Shown piece after piece: positions 25,798 through 33,979 of a stretch of DNA of 64,000 nt (its first letter is position 1; each line of letters starts with the position of its first letter). A program made the translations under genes and the position numbers. This DNA is from Clostridium ljungdahlii (GTDB taxonomy: Bacteria > Bacillota > Clostridia > Clostridiales > Clostridiaceae): assembly GCF_001636845.1 (NCBI RefSeq), contig NZ_LITT01000005.1, positions 1 to 64,000 of the forward strand, in the 5' to 3' direction. The notes beneath the pieces are model-generated. The model did no database searches, was not told the origin of the DNA, and was given only the letters and a program-made list of their open reading frames with translations.

Positions 25798-26758
25798 CCG
25801 GCATTTTTCCTCCAATGGATTTTGGATTATTCTCATTTAAAACTTCATAAAATTTTTCCAGAGCCTGTTTTCCATCTTTAGCACTTATAAATACTATGTT
25901 GCTCTTTGGAATAGCCATTTCTGCTACTTTAGCCTTTGGAATTATACTTTCCTTTGCTATAAGTTCTCCTGCTTCTTGTTTATTTTTATTTACAAAATCT
26001 ACTGATTCTTTATATTTGCTCAAGAAGCTGTCTAAATCTTTTTCTCTCTTGTCTATAAATGATTTTCTAAAAACTAAAGTTCCCATTACAAGCTTACTCT
26101 GTCCTTGGGAAGCCTTGTCCCATTCTTTTGTCAAATCTATAGGTATTCTTAAATTACTGTCCTTCATTTTAGTTGTAGTTACAAAAGGTTCTGGTAAAAC
26201 AGCCAGATTCACCTTTTTAGATGCTATTGCTGCAGCTAGATCACTGTGATCCATCTTATAATCAATAGTCACATCTTTTCCTGGTTCCAATCCATTCTTC
26301 TTCAATATGTAATTTAGTACATACTCGGGAGTAGAACCCTTACCACTTGAGTAAATGGTCTTTCCCTTTAAGTCAGCTATACTGTTTACTGTATTTCCAT
26401 TTTCCACAATGTATAAAACACCTAATGTATTTATTCCAACTAACTCAACTTGACCTTTGGTTTTATTATATAGAATTGGTGCAAGGTTAGACGGGACTGC
26501 TGCACCATCCAATTCTCCATTTACAATTTTAGACACTATTTGATCTGCAGAATCGTACACAGTAATATCATAATCATTCTTATCTTCCATAAGTTTTGCC
26601 ATACCCATTCCTGTGGGACCCTTTAACGCAGCTATTTTAATTCTATCTTTTTTAGCTGAATCTGTAGTTGAAGCTGAATTATTAGAACAACCTGCTGCAA
26701 ATAGGGTTGAAATTATAATCATAAATGACATTATAAATATACCTATCTTTTTTCTCAT
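25760..26758 (-). CDS. ABC transporter substrate-binding lipoprotein (NitT/SsuA/THI5-like)
   Basis: A 332-residue exported lipoprotein. It starts MRKKIGIFIMSFMI, has a hydrophobic signal and lipobox TLFAAGC (Cys at about residue 24). The mature part is a periplasmic-binding type II fold of the NMT1/THI5 and SsuA kind (IKIAALKGPTGMGMAKLM, VNGELDGAAVPSNLAPILY, LKGKTIYSSGKGSTPEYVL, KKVNLAVLPEPFV). The ATG at 26758 follows AGGAGG; an in-frame start 42 nt upstream would add non-signal sequence. First gene of the import operon. No TPP or SAM riboswitch was seen upstream, so thiamine precursor or sulfonate cannot be chosen. Confidence 0.85.
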   Translation of the reverse strand: MRKKIGIFIMSFMIIISTLFAAGCSNNSASTTDSAKKDRIKIAALKGPTGMGMAKLMEDKNDYDITVYDSADQIVSKIVNGELDGAAVPSNLAPILYNKTKGQVELVGINTLGVLYIVENGNTVNSIADLKGKTIYSSGKGSTPEYVLNYILKKNGLEPGKDVTIDYKMDHSDLAAAIASKKVNLAVLPEPFVTTTKMKDSNLRIPIDLTKEWDKASQGQSKLVMGTLVFRKSFIDKREKDLDSFLSKYKESVDFVNKNKQEAGELIAKESIIPKAKVAEMAIPKSNIVFISAKDGKQALEKFYEVLNENNPKSIGGKMPDENFYYSGNKNN

Positions 26759-26869
26759 AAAATTCCTCCTATAGTCAATTAGCTTAAAACATAGACACAA
26801 TTCTATTTTATTATAACATTATCTCCAGCCTTTAATTAATTTTATATTTAGAATTTTTAAAAATATAGG

Positions 26870-26898
26870 TTGACATAATAAGCCTTTTGGATTAAAAT
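26870..26898 (+). promoter_or_regulatory. Sigma-A promoter for the sugar nucleotide operon
   Basis: TTGACA at 26870-26875, 17-bp spacer, TAAAAT at 26893-26898. The start codon of the first gene is at 27157, so the transcript would have a leader of about 250 nt. Confidence 0.6.
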
Positions 26899-27078
26899 AA
26901 AAGTATTAACAATATATGCCATAAATTGCTATCAATTTAGTGTTTTAAAAATATCTTAAATTTCACAGTTATAAATTCATATCTTAACCCGATCTCTTAC
27001 TTTAAGTTTAAGATCGGCAATAGTTATCTAAAAGCATTACCTTTAAAAAGATAATTGTTAATAACTGAAAAATATTTA

Positions 27079-27120
27079 TTAATAAACATCTTTGTAATTA
27101 TACATTAAGATGTTTATTAA
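27079..27120 (+). promoter_or_regulatory. Leader hairpin with 14-bp stem
   Basis: TTAATAAACATCTT and AAGATGTTTATTAA enclose a 14-nt loop, 37 bp before the start of the nucleotidyltransferase. A smaller hairpin (CCGATCT/AGATCGG, near 26990-27018) lies upstream. No T-tract follows, so it is more like a regulatory or stabilising leader structure, or an operator, than a terminator. Confidence 0.45.
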
Positions 27121-27156
27121 ATTTCAAAAATTTATTCAGCATAAGGAGGAATCAAT

Positions 27157-28218
27157 ATGAAAGCATTACTTTTAGCTGGAGGCAAGGGCACTAGACTAAG
27201 GCCTTTGACAGACAAACTTCCAAAACCCATGGTTCCAATTATGGGTAAACCGCTTATAGAAAGAACTATACTAAAGTTAAAAGAATCTGGTGTTAGTGAA
27301 ATTGTTATAAGCACCTGTTATAAATCTGATTATATTGAAAATTATTTAGGTGATGGTAAAAAATATGGATTAAAGATACATTATATCTCCGAAGACTTGC
27401 CCTTAGGTACAGGAGGTGCCATAAAAAATGCCGAAAGCTTCTTTGATGACACTTTTATAATCATGAATTCAGATATAGTACATAATCTATGCTACTCTGA
27501 TTTCATAAAATTTCATAGAGAAAAGAAAGCTTCTGTTTCCATAGCTATGACTGGAGTAAAAGATCCATCTCAGTATGGAGTTATAGAATTTGATGAAGAC
27601 AACTATATAAAAGCTTTTAAAGAAAAACCTAAAGAAGGAGAAACCAACTCAAAATGGATAAATGCAGGAGTGTATATATTTGAGCCAGAAGTACTGAAAG
27701 AAATACCTGAAAAGGAAATTGTATCTATAGAAAAAGACACTTATCCCCTGCTTTTGAATAAAAGTTATAAAATAGCTGCCTACAAATACACCGACTACTG
27801 GATAGATATAGGCACAATCAAAAAATATATAAAAGCACACGTAGATATATTGTACAGTAACTGCAATAAACTTATGAAAACAAAAAATCTTACAAATAAG
27901 AGCAGTATAATTTTTAAAAATAAAAGTGTTAAAATTCATCCCAGTGTTAAAATAATAGGACCTGTATTTATAGGTGAAGACTGCAGCATTGAAGCAAACT
28001 CTCAGATAGGTCCTTATGTAGTTTTAGGAAATAATTGCCATATTGGTACTTCCTGCAATGTAAGCAAGAGCGTACTGTGGGATAGAATAAATGTACATGA
28101 AAATGTTAATCTGACAAATTCTGTAGTAGCTTCAGATTGCACTATAGAAAAATATTGCAATATAACTAATTCAGCCTATGTTTCAAACAATTATAATAAT
28201 AATTTACTTGCAATATAA
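27157..28218 (+). CDS. Sugar-1-phosphate nucleotidyltransferase (GDP-mannose pyrophosphorylase-like)
   Basis: A 353-residue enzyme. The N-terminal Rossmann-like catalytic domain starts ALLLAGGKGTRLRPLTDKLP and continues with PKPMVPIMGKPLIE, PLGTGGAIKNA (activating loop) and NSDIVHN (metal Asp). From about residue 260 it has hexapeptide repeats of a left-handed beta-helix (VKIHPSVKIIGPVFIGEDC, NSQIGPYVVLGNNCHIG). This is the layout of mannose-1-phosphate guanylyltransferase or glucose-1-phosphate thymidylyl-type enzymes; nucleotide specificity cannot be read with certainty. It heads a three-gene operon with a GT4 transferase and a six-hairpin-like protein, and would supply the activated sugar donor. 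Confidence 0.8.
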   Translation: MKALLLAGGKGTRLRPLTDKLPKPMVPIMGKPLIERTILKLKESGVSEIVISTCYKSDYIENYLGDGKKYGLKIHYISEDLPLGTGGAIKNAESFFDDTFIIMNSDIVHNLCYSDFIKFHREKKASVSIAMTGVKDPSQYGVIEFDEDNYIKAFKEKPKEGETNSKWINAGVYIFEPEVLKEIPEKEIVSIEKDTYPLLLNKSYKIAAYKYTDYWIDIGTIKKYIKAHVDILYSNCNKLMKTKNLTNKSSIIFKNKSVKIHPSVKIIGPVFIGEDCSIEANSQIGPYVVLGNNCHIGTSCNVSKSVLWDRINVHENVNLTNSVVASDCTIEKYCNITNSAYVSNNYNNNLLAI

Positions 28219-28238
28219 AAACTTAAGAGGTGATATCG

Positions 28239-29399
28239 TTGAAAAAAAATATAGTATTTTTGAGTACCTATCCGCCACGTGCCTGTGGGATAGCTACTTT
28301 TACTGCCGATCTTGTAAAAAATTTAAAAAATAAATTTTCTTCCAATTCTTATAAAATAGCTGCTGTCAATGATGAAAATTATAAATATCCAAAAGAAGTA
28401 TCCTTCACCTTAAATCAATTTGACAAAAAATCCTATATCCATCTTGCCAATATGCTAAATAATTCTGATACTAATTTAGTTGTATTAGAACATGAATATG
28501 GAATATATGGTGGTGACTGTGGGGAGTATATATTAGATTTTGTAAATAATTTAAATATTCCATTTATAGCTACGTTTCATACCATACTTTCAACGCCTTC
28601 CGAGAAACAAAAACTTATACTTAAAACTCTAGGTAATAAGAGCCAGAAAGTCATTACTATGGGAAAAAACTCTATAAAAATTTTGATGAACACATATAAT
28701 ATTCCTGAAAACAAAATCATACTTATTCCTCATGGAGTTCCAGATATTGTTGTAGAAGATAGACTTTGTTTAAAGGAAAAACTAGGATACAAGGATAGAA
28801 GCATAGTAAGTACTTTTGGACTGCTAAGTCCTGGAAAAGGTATTGAATATGCTATAGAATCTATTTCAAAAGTAGCCAAAAAACATCCTGAAGTTCTTTA
28901 TCTGGTGCTAGGTCAGACTCATCCTTGTGTAAAAAAAGAACAAGGTGAAAGTTATAGAAATAAACTTAAGGATTTAGTATCACAATTTGATATTCAGTAC
29001 AATGTAAAATTTGTAAACAAATATCTTACAAAAAAAGAAATAGTACAATACCTAACTTTATCTGATATATACATGACTCCCTATTTAGGCAAAGAACAGG
29101 CTGTAAGTGGTACTTTAGCCTATGCAGCAGGCTATGGTAGAGTTATTGTCTCCACTCCTTATAGGTATGCACAAGAAATGTTAAGCAAAAATAGAGGACT
29201 TCTTGCAAAGTTTAAAGATGCAGATTCTCTGGCAAAAGCTGTGAATTTTTTATTGGATAACCCCCTTAAGAGGCGTAATATGGAGAAATCCACCATGAGG
29301 TTAGGCATGAAAATGAGATGGCCTTCTGTTGCGGCACAATATGAAAATCTATTTGCTTCTGTTATAAAAAGCAGCGAAATTGCAACTCAGGTGGTGTAA
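28239..29399 (+). CDS. GT4-family glycosyltransferase
   Basis: A 386-residue GT-B glycosyltransferase of family GT4. The N-terminal domain begins with the acceptor-side loop STYPPRACGIATFTADLVK; the middle has IPHGVPD and VSTFGLLSPGKGIEYAIES; the donor domain has YLVLGQTHP, VKFVNKYLTKKEIVQYL and DIYMTPYLGKEQAVSG. The TTG at 28239 is preferred to the GTG at 28230 because AAGAGGTG is then 8 nt upstream. It lies 20 bp after the nucleotidyltransferase and 3 bp before the next gene. Cytoplasmic, acts on an unknown acceptor. Confidence 0.85.
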   Translation: MKKNIVFLSTYPPRACGIATFTADLVKNLKNKFSSNSYKIAAVNDENYKYPKEVSFTLNQFDKKSYIHLANMLNNSDTNLVVLEHEYGIYGGDCGEYILDFVNNLNIPFIATFHTILSTPSEKQKLILKTLGNKSQKVITMGKNSIKILMNTYNIPENKIILIPHGVPDIVVEDRLCLKEKLGYKDRSIVSTFGLLSPGKGIEYAIESISKVAKKHPEVLYLVLGQTHPCVKKEQGESYRNKLKDLVSQFDIQYNVKFVNKYLTKKEIVQYLTLSDIYMTPYLGKEQAVSGTLAYAAGYGRVIVSTPYRYAQEMLSKNRGLLAKFKDADSLAKAVNFLLDNPLKRRNMEKSTMRLGMKMRWPSVAAQYENLFASVIKSSEIATQVV

Positions 29400-29402
29400 T
29401 GT

Positions 29403-30470
29403 ATGTTTACCTTTGAAGAAAAAGATTCTGTACCCCTTTTTATCATGACTGACGATACTGGAATTATACAACACAGTGTATTTTCAGTTCCGGATCCAAA
29501 TTCAGGATACACTACAGATGACAATGCAAGAGCTCTCATTACAGCTGTAATGCTGTATGAAAAATTCAAAAGTGAAAAGTATATAAAATTAATTTTTACA
29601 TACACTTCATTTTTGCTCTATGCTCAAAATAAAAGGGGAACCTTTAAAAATTTTATGGCCTACAATAGAAATTTCATTGAAGAGGAAGGCTCTGAAGATT
29701 GTTTTGGGAGATGCCTGTGGTCACTAGGGTATACGCTCCAATCAAAAATTATTCCATCCTCTATAAAACATGCAGTTGAAAATATGATATCAAAAGCCTT
29801 ACCCAATGTAAAATCATTGTCTTACACTCACAGTAAAGCTTACTGCCTTTTGGGACTAAATTTGATTTACAGTGAACTTTTAGAAACCAGTCCTACATTT
29901 AAAATTTCAAAGAATACTGTAAAAGAAGATATAACTATGCTTTCAGATTCTCTTGTAAAGAACTTTAAATGTTACAGCAGTGATTCCTGGAAATGGTTTG
30001 AAAATAGTCTCACTTATGGTAATGGCATATTTCCCTGGTGCCTTTTAAAAAGCAGCAATACATTAAATAATAGGGAGTATCTAAATATTGCCCTAGAAGC
30101 TTTAAACTTTTTGGAGCAGCAGTGTTTTAAACAGGATTATTTTAAACCTATAGGAAATAATGGTTGGTTTAAAAGAAATGATTCTCATCCATGCGAATTT
30201 GATGAACAACCTTTAGAAACCTGCGGAACGGCCCTTATGTATATGGAAGCTTACAAATTACTTAAAGACACAAAATACTTGGATAAAGCAAAATTATGTT
30301 ATGAATGGTTTTTAGGTAAGAATTCTGCAAAAAAATCACTTGTAGATAGTTTTACAAGGGGAGGCACGGATGGAATAATGGAAAATGAAATGAATTTAAA
30401 TCAAGGAGCTGAAAGTATCATAGCAAAAATACTAACAGAGCTCCTTCTCTCAAAATGTATAGACTTCTAA
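29403..30470 (+). CDS. (alpha/alpha)6-barrel-type protein of the sugar operon
   Basis: A 355-residue soluble protein with repeating helical hairpins and aromatic/acidic patches typical of six-hairpin glycosidase folds (SGYTTDDNARALITAVMLY, GRCLWSLGYTLQ, NGIFPWCLL, EFDEQPLETCGTALMYMEAY). No signal peptide, so it acts in the cytoplasm. Proteins of this kind accompany GT4 transferases in several anaerobes; a catalytic role (glycosidase, phosphorylase or transferase) is possible but no family is assigned. Start has GGTGG close upstream and overlaps almost with the GT4 stop. Confidence 0.6.
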   Translation: MFTFEEKDSVPLFIMTDDTGIIQHSVFSVPDPNSGYTTDDNARALITAVMLYEKFKSEKYIKLIFTYTSFLLYAQNKRGTFKNFMAYNRNFIEEEGSEDCFGRCLWSLGYTLQSKIIPSSIKHAVENMISKALPNVKSLSYTHSKAYCLLGLNLIYSELLETSPTFKISKNTVKEDITMLSDSLVKNFKCYSSDSWKWFENSLTYGNGIFPWCLLKSSNTLNNREYLNIALEALNFLEQQCFKQDYFKPIGNNGWFKRNDSHPCEFDEQPLETCGTALMYMEAYKLLKDTKYLDKAKLCYEWFLGKNSAKKSLVDSFTRGGTDGIMENEMNLNQGAESIIAKILTELLLSKCIDF

Positions 30471-30508
30471 CTTATATAAGTCCTACTCTGAAAATTGAAT
30501 TTATATAA

Positions 30509-30650
30509 GGTTTCTAGATTAAAAATCACTTAATTCATAGGCATGTTTTTACAATGATGAAGCCCATTTAGATATTTTGCTTAGACTTATCAAAATATCT
30601 AACCGGGCTGAATATTGTAAAAGCATCCGGAGAATAAGTTGATTTTTCAC
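30509..30650. repeat. Dispersed palindromic repeat, family 2, copy B
   Basis: About 142 bp of imperfect palindrome: AAAAATCACTTAATTCATAGG at one end against the complementary AATAAGTTGATTTTT at the other, with TACAATGATGAAGCCC against GGGCTGAATATTGTA and ATATTTTG against CAAAATAT inside. It matches the elements at 22140 and 48298 and sits between the sugar operon and the convergent SDR gene. Confidence 0.7.
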
Positions 30651-30672
30651 TTAGATGCCTGTTTATAATCTA

Positions 30673-31368
30673 CTATTTTCTCTTTATTCTATGCTTCTGA
30701 GGTTTTAAAGTAAGTTCTGTTACTACCAAGTTAGAAGGTTCCCTAAGTACCCATTCCACCACATCTGCTACATCTTTACAACTTATATAAAAATCTTCAC
30801 TGCTATCATCTTCACTGAAGTTTGCATTTCTATAGAAATTTGATTTCGTCATATCTGGATGTATTGTTATTATTTTTACACCTGTTTTTCTCACTTCACT
30901 AAAAAGACTTTCAGAAAAATGAGTTAGCCCTGCTTTTGTAGCAGAATAAGCACAGCCATAAGTACTTATTTCCTTTGCTGTAACTGATGATATATTTATT
31001 ATAATTCCCTTATTTTTCTTAAGCTGCCTCATCAGTATACTACAGAGTACCATAGGTACTTCCAAATTCACTGTTATCATTTCATGTATCTTTCTAGAAT
31101 TTAATTCTTCATGGGGGCCAAAGTATCCTACTCCACCATTATTCACAAGTAAAAATATTTCATCTTTGGCCTTTATTTCATCTATTCTCTGAAAAAATTT
31201 ATTTGTATTTGTTATATCGCAAATTTCTCTTATAAAATTTGGGTTATCAAATTCTACCTTAGAAAAATCTCTACCAAATCCATAAACCTTATAACCCATA
31301 TTGAGTAGTTTCTGAGCTATTTCAAATCCTATACCTGAAGAAGCTCCAGTCACAATTGCAGTTTTCAT
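30673..31368 (-). CDS. Short-chain dehydrogenase/reductase
   Basis: A 231-residue classical SDR. The cofactor motif is TGASSGIGFEIA at residues 7-18; the structural NNGGVG (in place of NNAG), catalytic Ser in INISSVTAK, and YSATKAGLTHF with Tyr and Lys are all present. It reduces or oxidises an unknown carbonyl/hydroxyl. The C-terminus is very basic (KPQKHRIKRK). It follows the SplB gene by 32 bp in the same direction, which suggests co-transcription, but this may be chance. Confidence 0.85.
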   Translation of the reverse strand: MKTAIVTGASSGIGFEIAQKLLNMGYKVYGFGRDFSKVEFDNPNFIREICDITNTNKFFQRIDEIKAKDEIFLLVNNGGVGYFGPHEELNSRKIHEMITVNLEVPMVLCSILMRQLKKNKGIIINISSVTAKEISTYGCAYSATKAGLTHFSESLFSEVRKTGVKIITIHPDMTKSNFYRNANFSEDDSSEDFYISCKDVADVVEWVLREPSNLVVTELTLKPQKHRIKRK

Positions 31369-31400
31369 CCTTACACCTTCTCTACAATTTTGTATTATTT

Positions 31401-32414
31401 TTATTGTACAAACACTTTAGACTTTTTAACATATTTGCAAACCAGATCATATACAAAATTCACCAAAAGTTTATGGTGCTGTTCTGAATAACTGCAGGTT
31501 CCATCTGCAGTTTTAAATGGATACGCCAGTAATAGAGATTGTGGATTCATTTTCTCCATGTTCTTTAAGTAATCCTTCCCAATTCTAAATACACCAATAC
31601 TCACATCCTGTATGTTTTCTTCCGGAATAACCCTAAATGTATCTTCTACACAATTCTTATAATATTTTTCCCAATTATGTACATATAACAGTGGGTCAAA
31701 ACAAACTCTCACCTTCCATCCCCTATCTATAGCACTTTTAATACTATTCAACCTTAGCTTAAAATTTGGGGCACCCATTTCATATTTTCTGCAAATTTCT
31801 TCTGGTGAAAGAGTCCATGCAAGTATTACATTATCCTTTGGCACTATATCTTCTATACTTTTAAAATTGGAACTTTTAGTTCTTACCTCTATTTTTAAAT
31901 TATTATGCTTTTCTGCAAACTGTATCCATTTTCTAATAAATCCTGTTATATTTTCAAAAGCCATAAGATCCGTATCATAAGATATACATAAATAAACGGA
32001 GTGCTTTTTTAGAATATACTCCACCTGTTTGAAAACATCCTCTAAATTCACAAATAGAACTATATTTGCAGAAGAATAAACTCCCTGAAGATAACAATAT
32101 TCGCAATTATACAAGCAATTCATAATAGATGAAGTATAATAAAAATGTTCATTTCCAAAATTATCACATACCCTTGCACCTTCATAAATTAAGTTTCCGT
32201 CATTGCGTGCAAGTATCAGTTTAGGAGACTTTTTTTGCACCAGAAAATCTTGATTGTGTCTGCAGAATACATCTTTATAATGATTTATTTTTATAACATT
32301 GGATTTTTTAAACTTAGACAGTATCCTCTTTGTATTTTTATTTTCAGTAACCCCATTTTCCACATAAATATGAGAAAAGCTACATAAATTCAAGCTGTTG
32401 TACAAGTTTTTCAA
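31401..32414 (-). CDS. splB: Spore photoproduct lyase
   Basis: A 337-residue radical SAM enzyme of the SplB family that repairs the 5-thyminyl-5,6-dihydrothymine lesion in spore DNA during germination. The cluster motif is CLYNCEYCYLQG (CxxxCxxC), preceded by FYYTSSIMN. A further conserved-looking Cys in YLCISYDTDLMAFE, about 40 residues later, matches the position of the family's hydrogen-donor Cys. The N-terminus SFSHIYVENG is typical of clostridial SplB. A TTG at 32414 preceded by GAGAGGAAG is the preferred start; translation then overlaps the previous gene by 35 bp. Its presence is strong evidence that the organism forms spores. Confidence 0.85.
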   Translation of the reverse strand: MKNLYNSLNLCSFSHIYVENGVTENKNTKRILSKFKKSNVIKINHYKDVFCRHNQDFLVQKKSPKLILARNDGNLIYEGARVCDNFGNEHFYYTSSIMNCLYNCEYCYLQGVYSSANIVLFVNLEDVFKQVEYILKKHSVYLCISYDTDLMAFENITGFIRKWIQFAEKHNNLKIEVRTKSSNFKSIEDIVPKDNVILAWTLSPEEICRKYEMGAPNFKLRLNSIKSAIDRGWKVRVCFDPLLYVHNWEKYYKNCVEDTFRVIPEENIQDVSIGVFRIGKDYLKNMEKMNPQSLLLAYPFKTADGTCSYSEQHHKLLVNFVYDLVCKYVKKSKVFVQ

Positions 32415-33213
32415 AATACATCTTCCTCTCATATTTAGTCTTACAGTAAATCTGGGTAAAGGGCTCAAGAGCTAGGATTAAGTTATCATTTCTAACCTTA
32501 TATCCTTTAGCTAACTTCTTTAGCTGATGCTGCATAGAAACAGATAAATTAAAATTGCATACTATTTCATTTATATAGTTCATGTCCTTTTCATCCAATA
32601 TATCCTTAGGTTTTGCACATTCGTGTTCGATATCCTGTATCCAACTACATATTTCATCTGACTTTTCACAAATTAATTCAGTAACTTTTTCCCCAGTTAC
32701 ATTTGTTCCATCCAAATAGTCAGATACTATCTTCAAAGAATAAATTCTGTGGGGCGGCATAAATATAGATACCGCTTGAAAAAAAGCAGCTCCTTCCATG
32801 TCTACAATGTCCCCTCTTATTTTTTCTAAATCATTTTGATTCACTATTTTTGCAAAGCTCTCCAAACATGCTTCTTTAAAAGGATGTTTAAATATCATGT
32901 CTGGATAAAAATCCTTATCAGTAATGTTATCAATTATTTTATTACAAAGTACTGATGTGCCAATTTGAAAAGTTCTATCTTTACTTCCACAAACGCCTAT
33001 ATTTATAAAGGTATCATATTGATCAGCTTCAAATTTAGCTATAATATATGCACAAGCAGAAGCCACATTTATTGCCCCGGTTTTACTTACTATAAGTACA
33101 ATTTCCTCATTTTTAAAAACTTGAAATTTATTTATGGAATTATCCCTTTTTAAATCCAACCTTTCTATAAATGGCTTTGCCTCACAATGTAATGCTGTTA
33201 CTATAAAAACCAT
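32380..33213 (-). CDS. Nucleoside phosphorylase/nucleosidase-like protein with C-terminal extension
   Basis: A 277-residue protein. Residues 1-190 fit the PNP/UDP/MTA-nucleosidase superfamily (IVTALHCEAKPFIERL start, INIGVCGSKD, and the catalytic region DMEGAAFFQAV). The last ~80 residues are an additional helical tail (DEICSWIQDIEHECAKPKD and onward) not found in plain nucleosidases. The stop of this gene overlaps splB by 35 bp, so the two are translationally coupled. A link to release or salvage of damaged thymine nucleosides is an attractive inference but no evidence in sequence decides it. Confidence 0.7.
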   Translation of the reverse strand: MVFIVTALHCEAKPFIERLDLKRDNSINKFQVFKNEEIVLIVSKTGAINVASACAYIIAKFEADQYDTFINIGVCGSKDRTFQIGTSVLCNKIIDNITDKDFYPDMIFKHPFKEACLESFAKIVNQNDLEKIRGDIVDMEGAAFFQAVSIFMPPHRIYSLKIVSDYLDGTNVTGEKVTELICEKSDEICSWIQDIEHECAKPKDILDEKDMNYINEIVCNFNLSVSMQHQLKKLAKGYKVRNDNLILALEPFTQIYCKTKYERKMYFEKLVQQLEFM

Positions 33214-33287
33214 ATTTGCCTCCCTGTTGCCATTTCATTTATAAATAATTATACTTTAAATATACACTGAAGTATATTAAATATCTA

Positions 33288-33878
33288 TTACTTTATTCCC
33301 CTGCATAAGTACCTTCTTATTTTATAATTCCAATCCTCATAAACTTCAGCATAGTCTTCTTTTACAAATTCTAAAAATTCATCTAGTACTCCCAATTTAT
33401 CTAATCCTTTCATTAAATGTCTTGGATAACTGCAGTATTTGGAATAATTATTTTTAGGGTCTATTACTTTTATGGAAGAATCTTTACATAAATATAAGTC
33501 CTTACACCTTATATCCAGTTTAGTAAACTTGAGTTTCTGAAACTCTTTAATAAGATTAATAATGTTCTTTGCAACTTTTTCATTTAACCCATTTTGTTTA
33601 ATGTAGTAATCAAGCCTCTCCCCTTCTGCATAACTTCTCACAATATAATAAAGCCCATGAGAATATATTTTAGGAAAATACTTGCTCTTACTAGTTTTTT
33701 GTAATATGTTATATTCACTTCTGCAAACATATTTGCTTTTAAATATTTTAATCACTTTATTATTATCTTCTAATAAATAAACTATTCCATTATGCCCACA
33801 TCCTAAAAAACTTGCCCTCCTAAGCATGTTTTCAGCTGCATTATCTAATTGAATATAATATCCATCTCTTTTCTTCAT
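33288..33878 (-). CDS. Small protein kinase-like protein
   Basis: A 196-residue protein with a minimal kinase fold: glycine-rich loop FLGCGHNGIVYLLE, a Lys in VIKIFK, a hinge region YYIVRSYAEGERL, a catalytic-loop-like segment LDIRCKDLYLCKDSSIKV, and DPKN at the DFG position. The HRD Asp equivalent is uncertain (LDIRCKDL). It resembles Rio/Kdo-type or serine/threonine kinase-like proteins found near spore genes. ATG preceded by GGAAGG. It lies 74 bp upstream of the nucleosidase/SplB genes and could belong to that unit. Confidence 0.6.
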   Translation of the reverse strand: MKKRDGYYIQLDNAAENMLRRASFLGCGHNGIVYLLEDNNKVIKIFKSKYVCRSEYNILQKTSKSKYFPKIYSHGLYYIVRSYAEGERLDYYIKQNGLNEKVAKNIINLIKEFQKLKFTKLDIRCKDLYLCKDSSIKVIDPKNNYSKYCSYPRHLMKGLDKLGVLDEFLEFVKEDYAEVYEDWNYKIRRYLCRGIK

Positions 33879-33979
33879 AAATATACCTTCCTATATTGTT
33901 CTTAGTATATTGTATGAAACTATATTTTGTAACATGAGTACTTAAAATCAAGTATCTTACGGTAATATAAAAAAATTTT

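Noticed and set aside
26759-26870. Possible TPP riboswitch upstream of the THI5/SsuA-like binding protein
   Set aside because: The conserved CTGAGA and ACCTGA motifs are absent; the leader is short.
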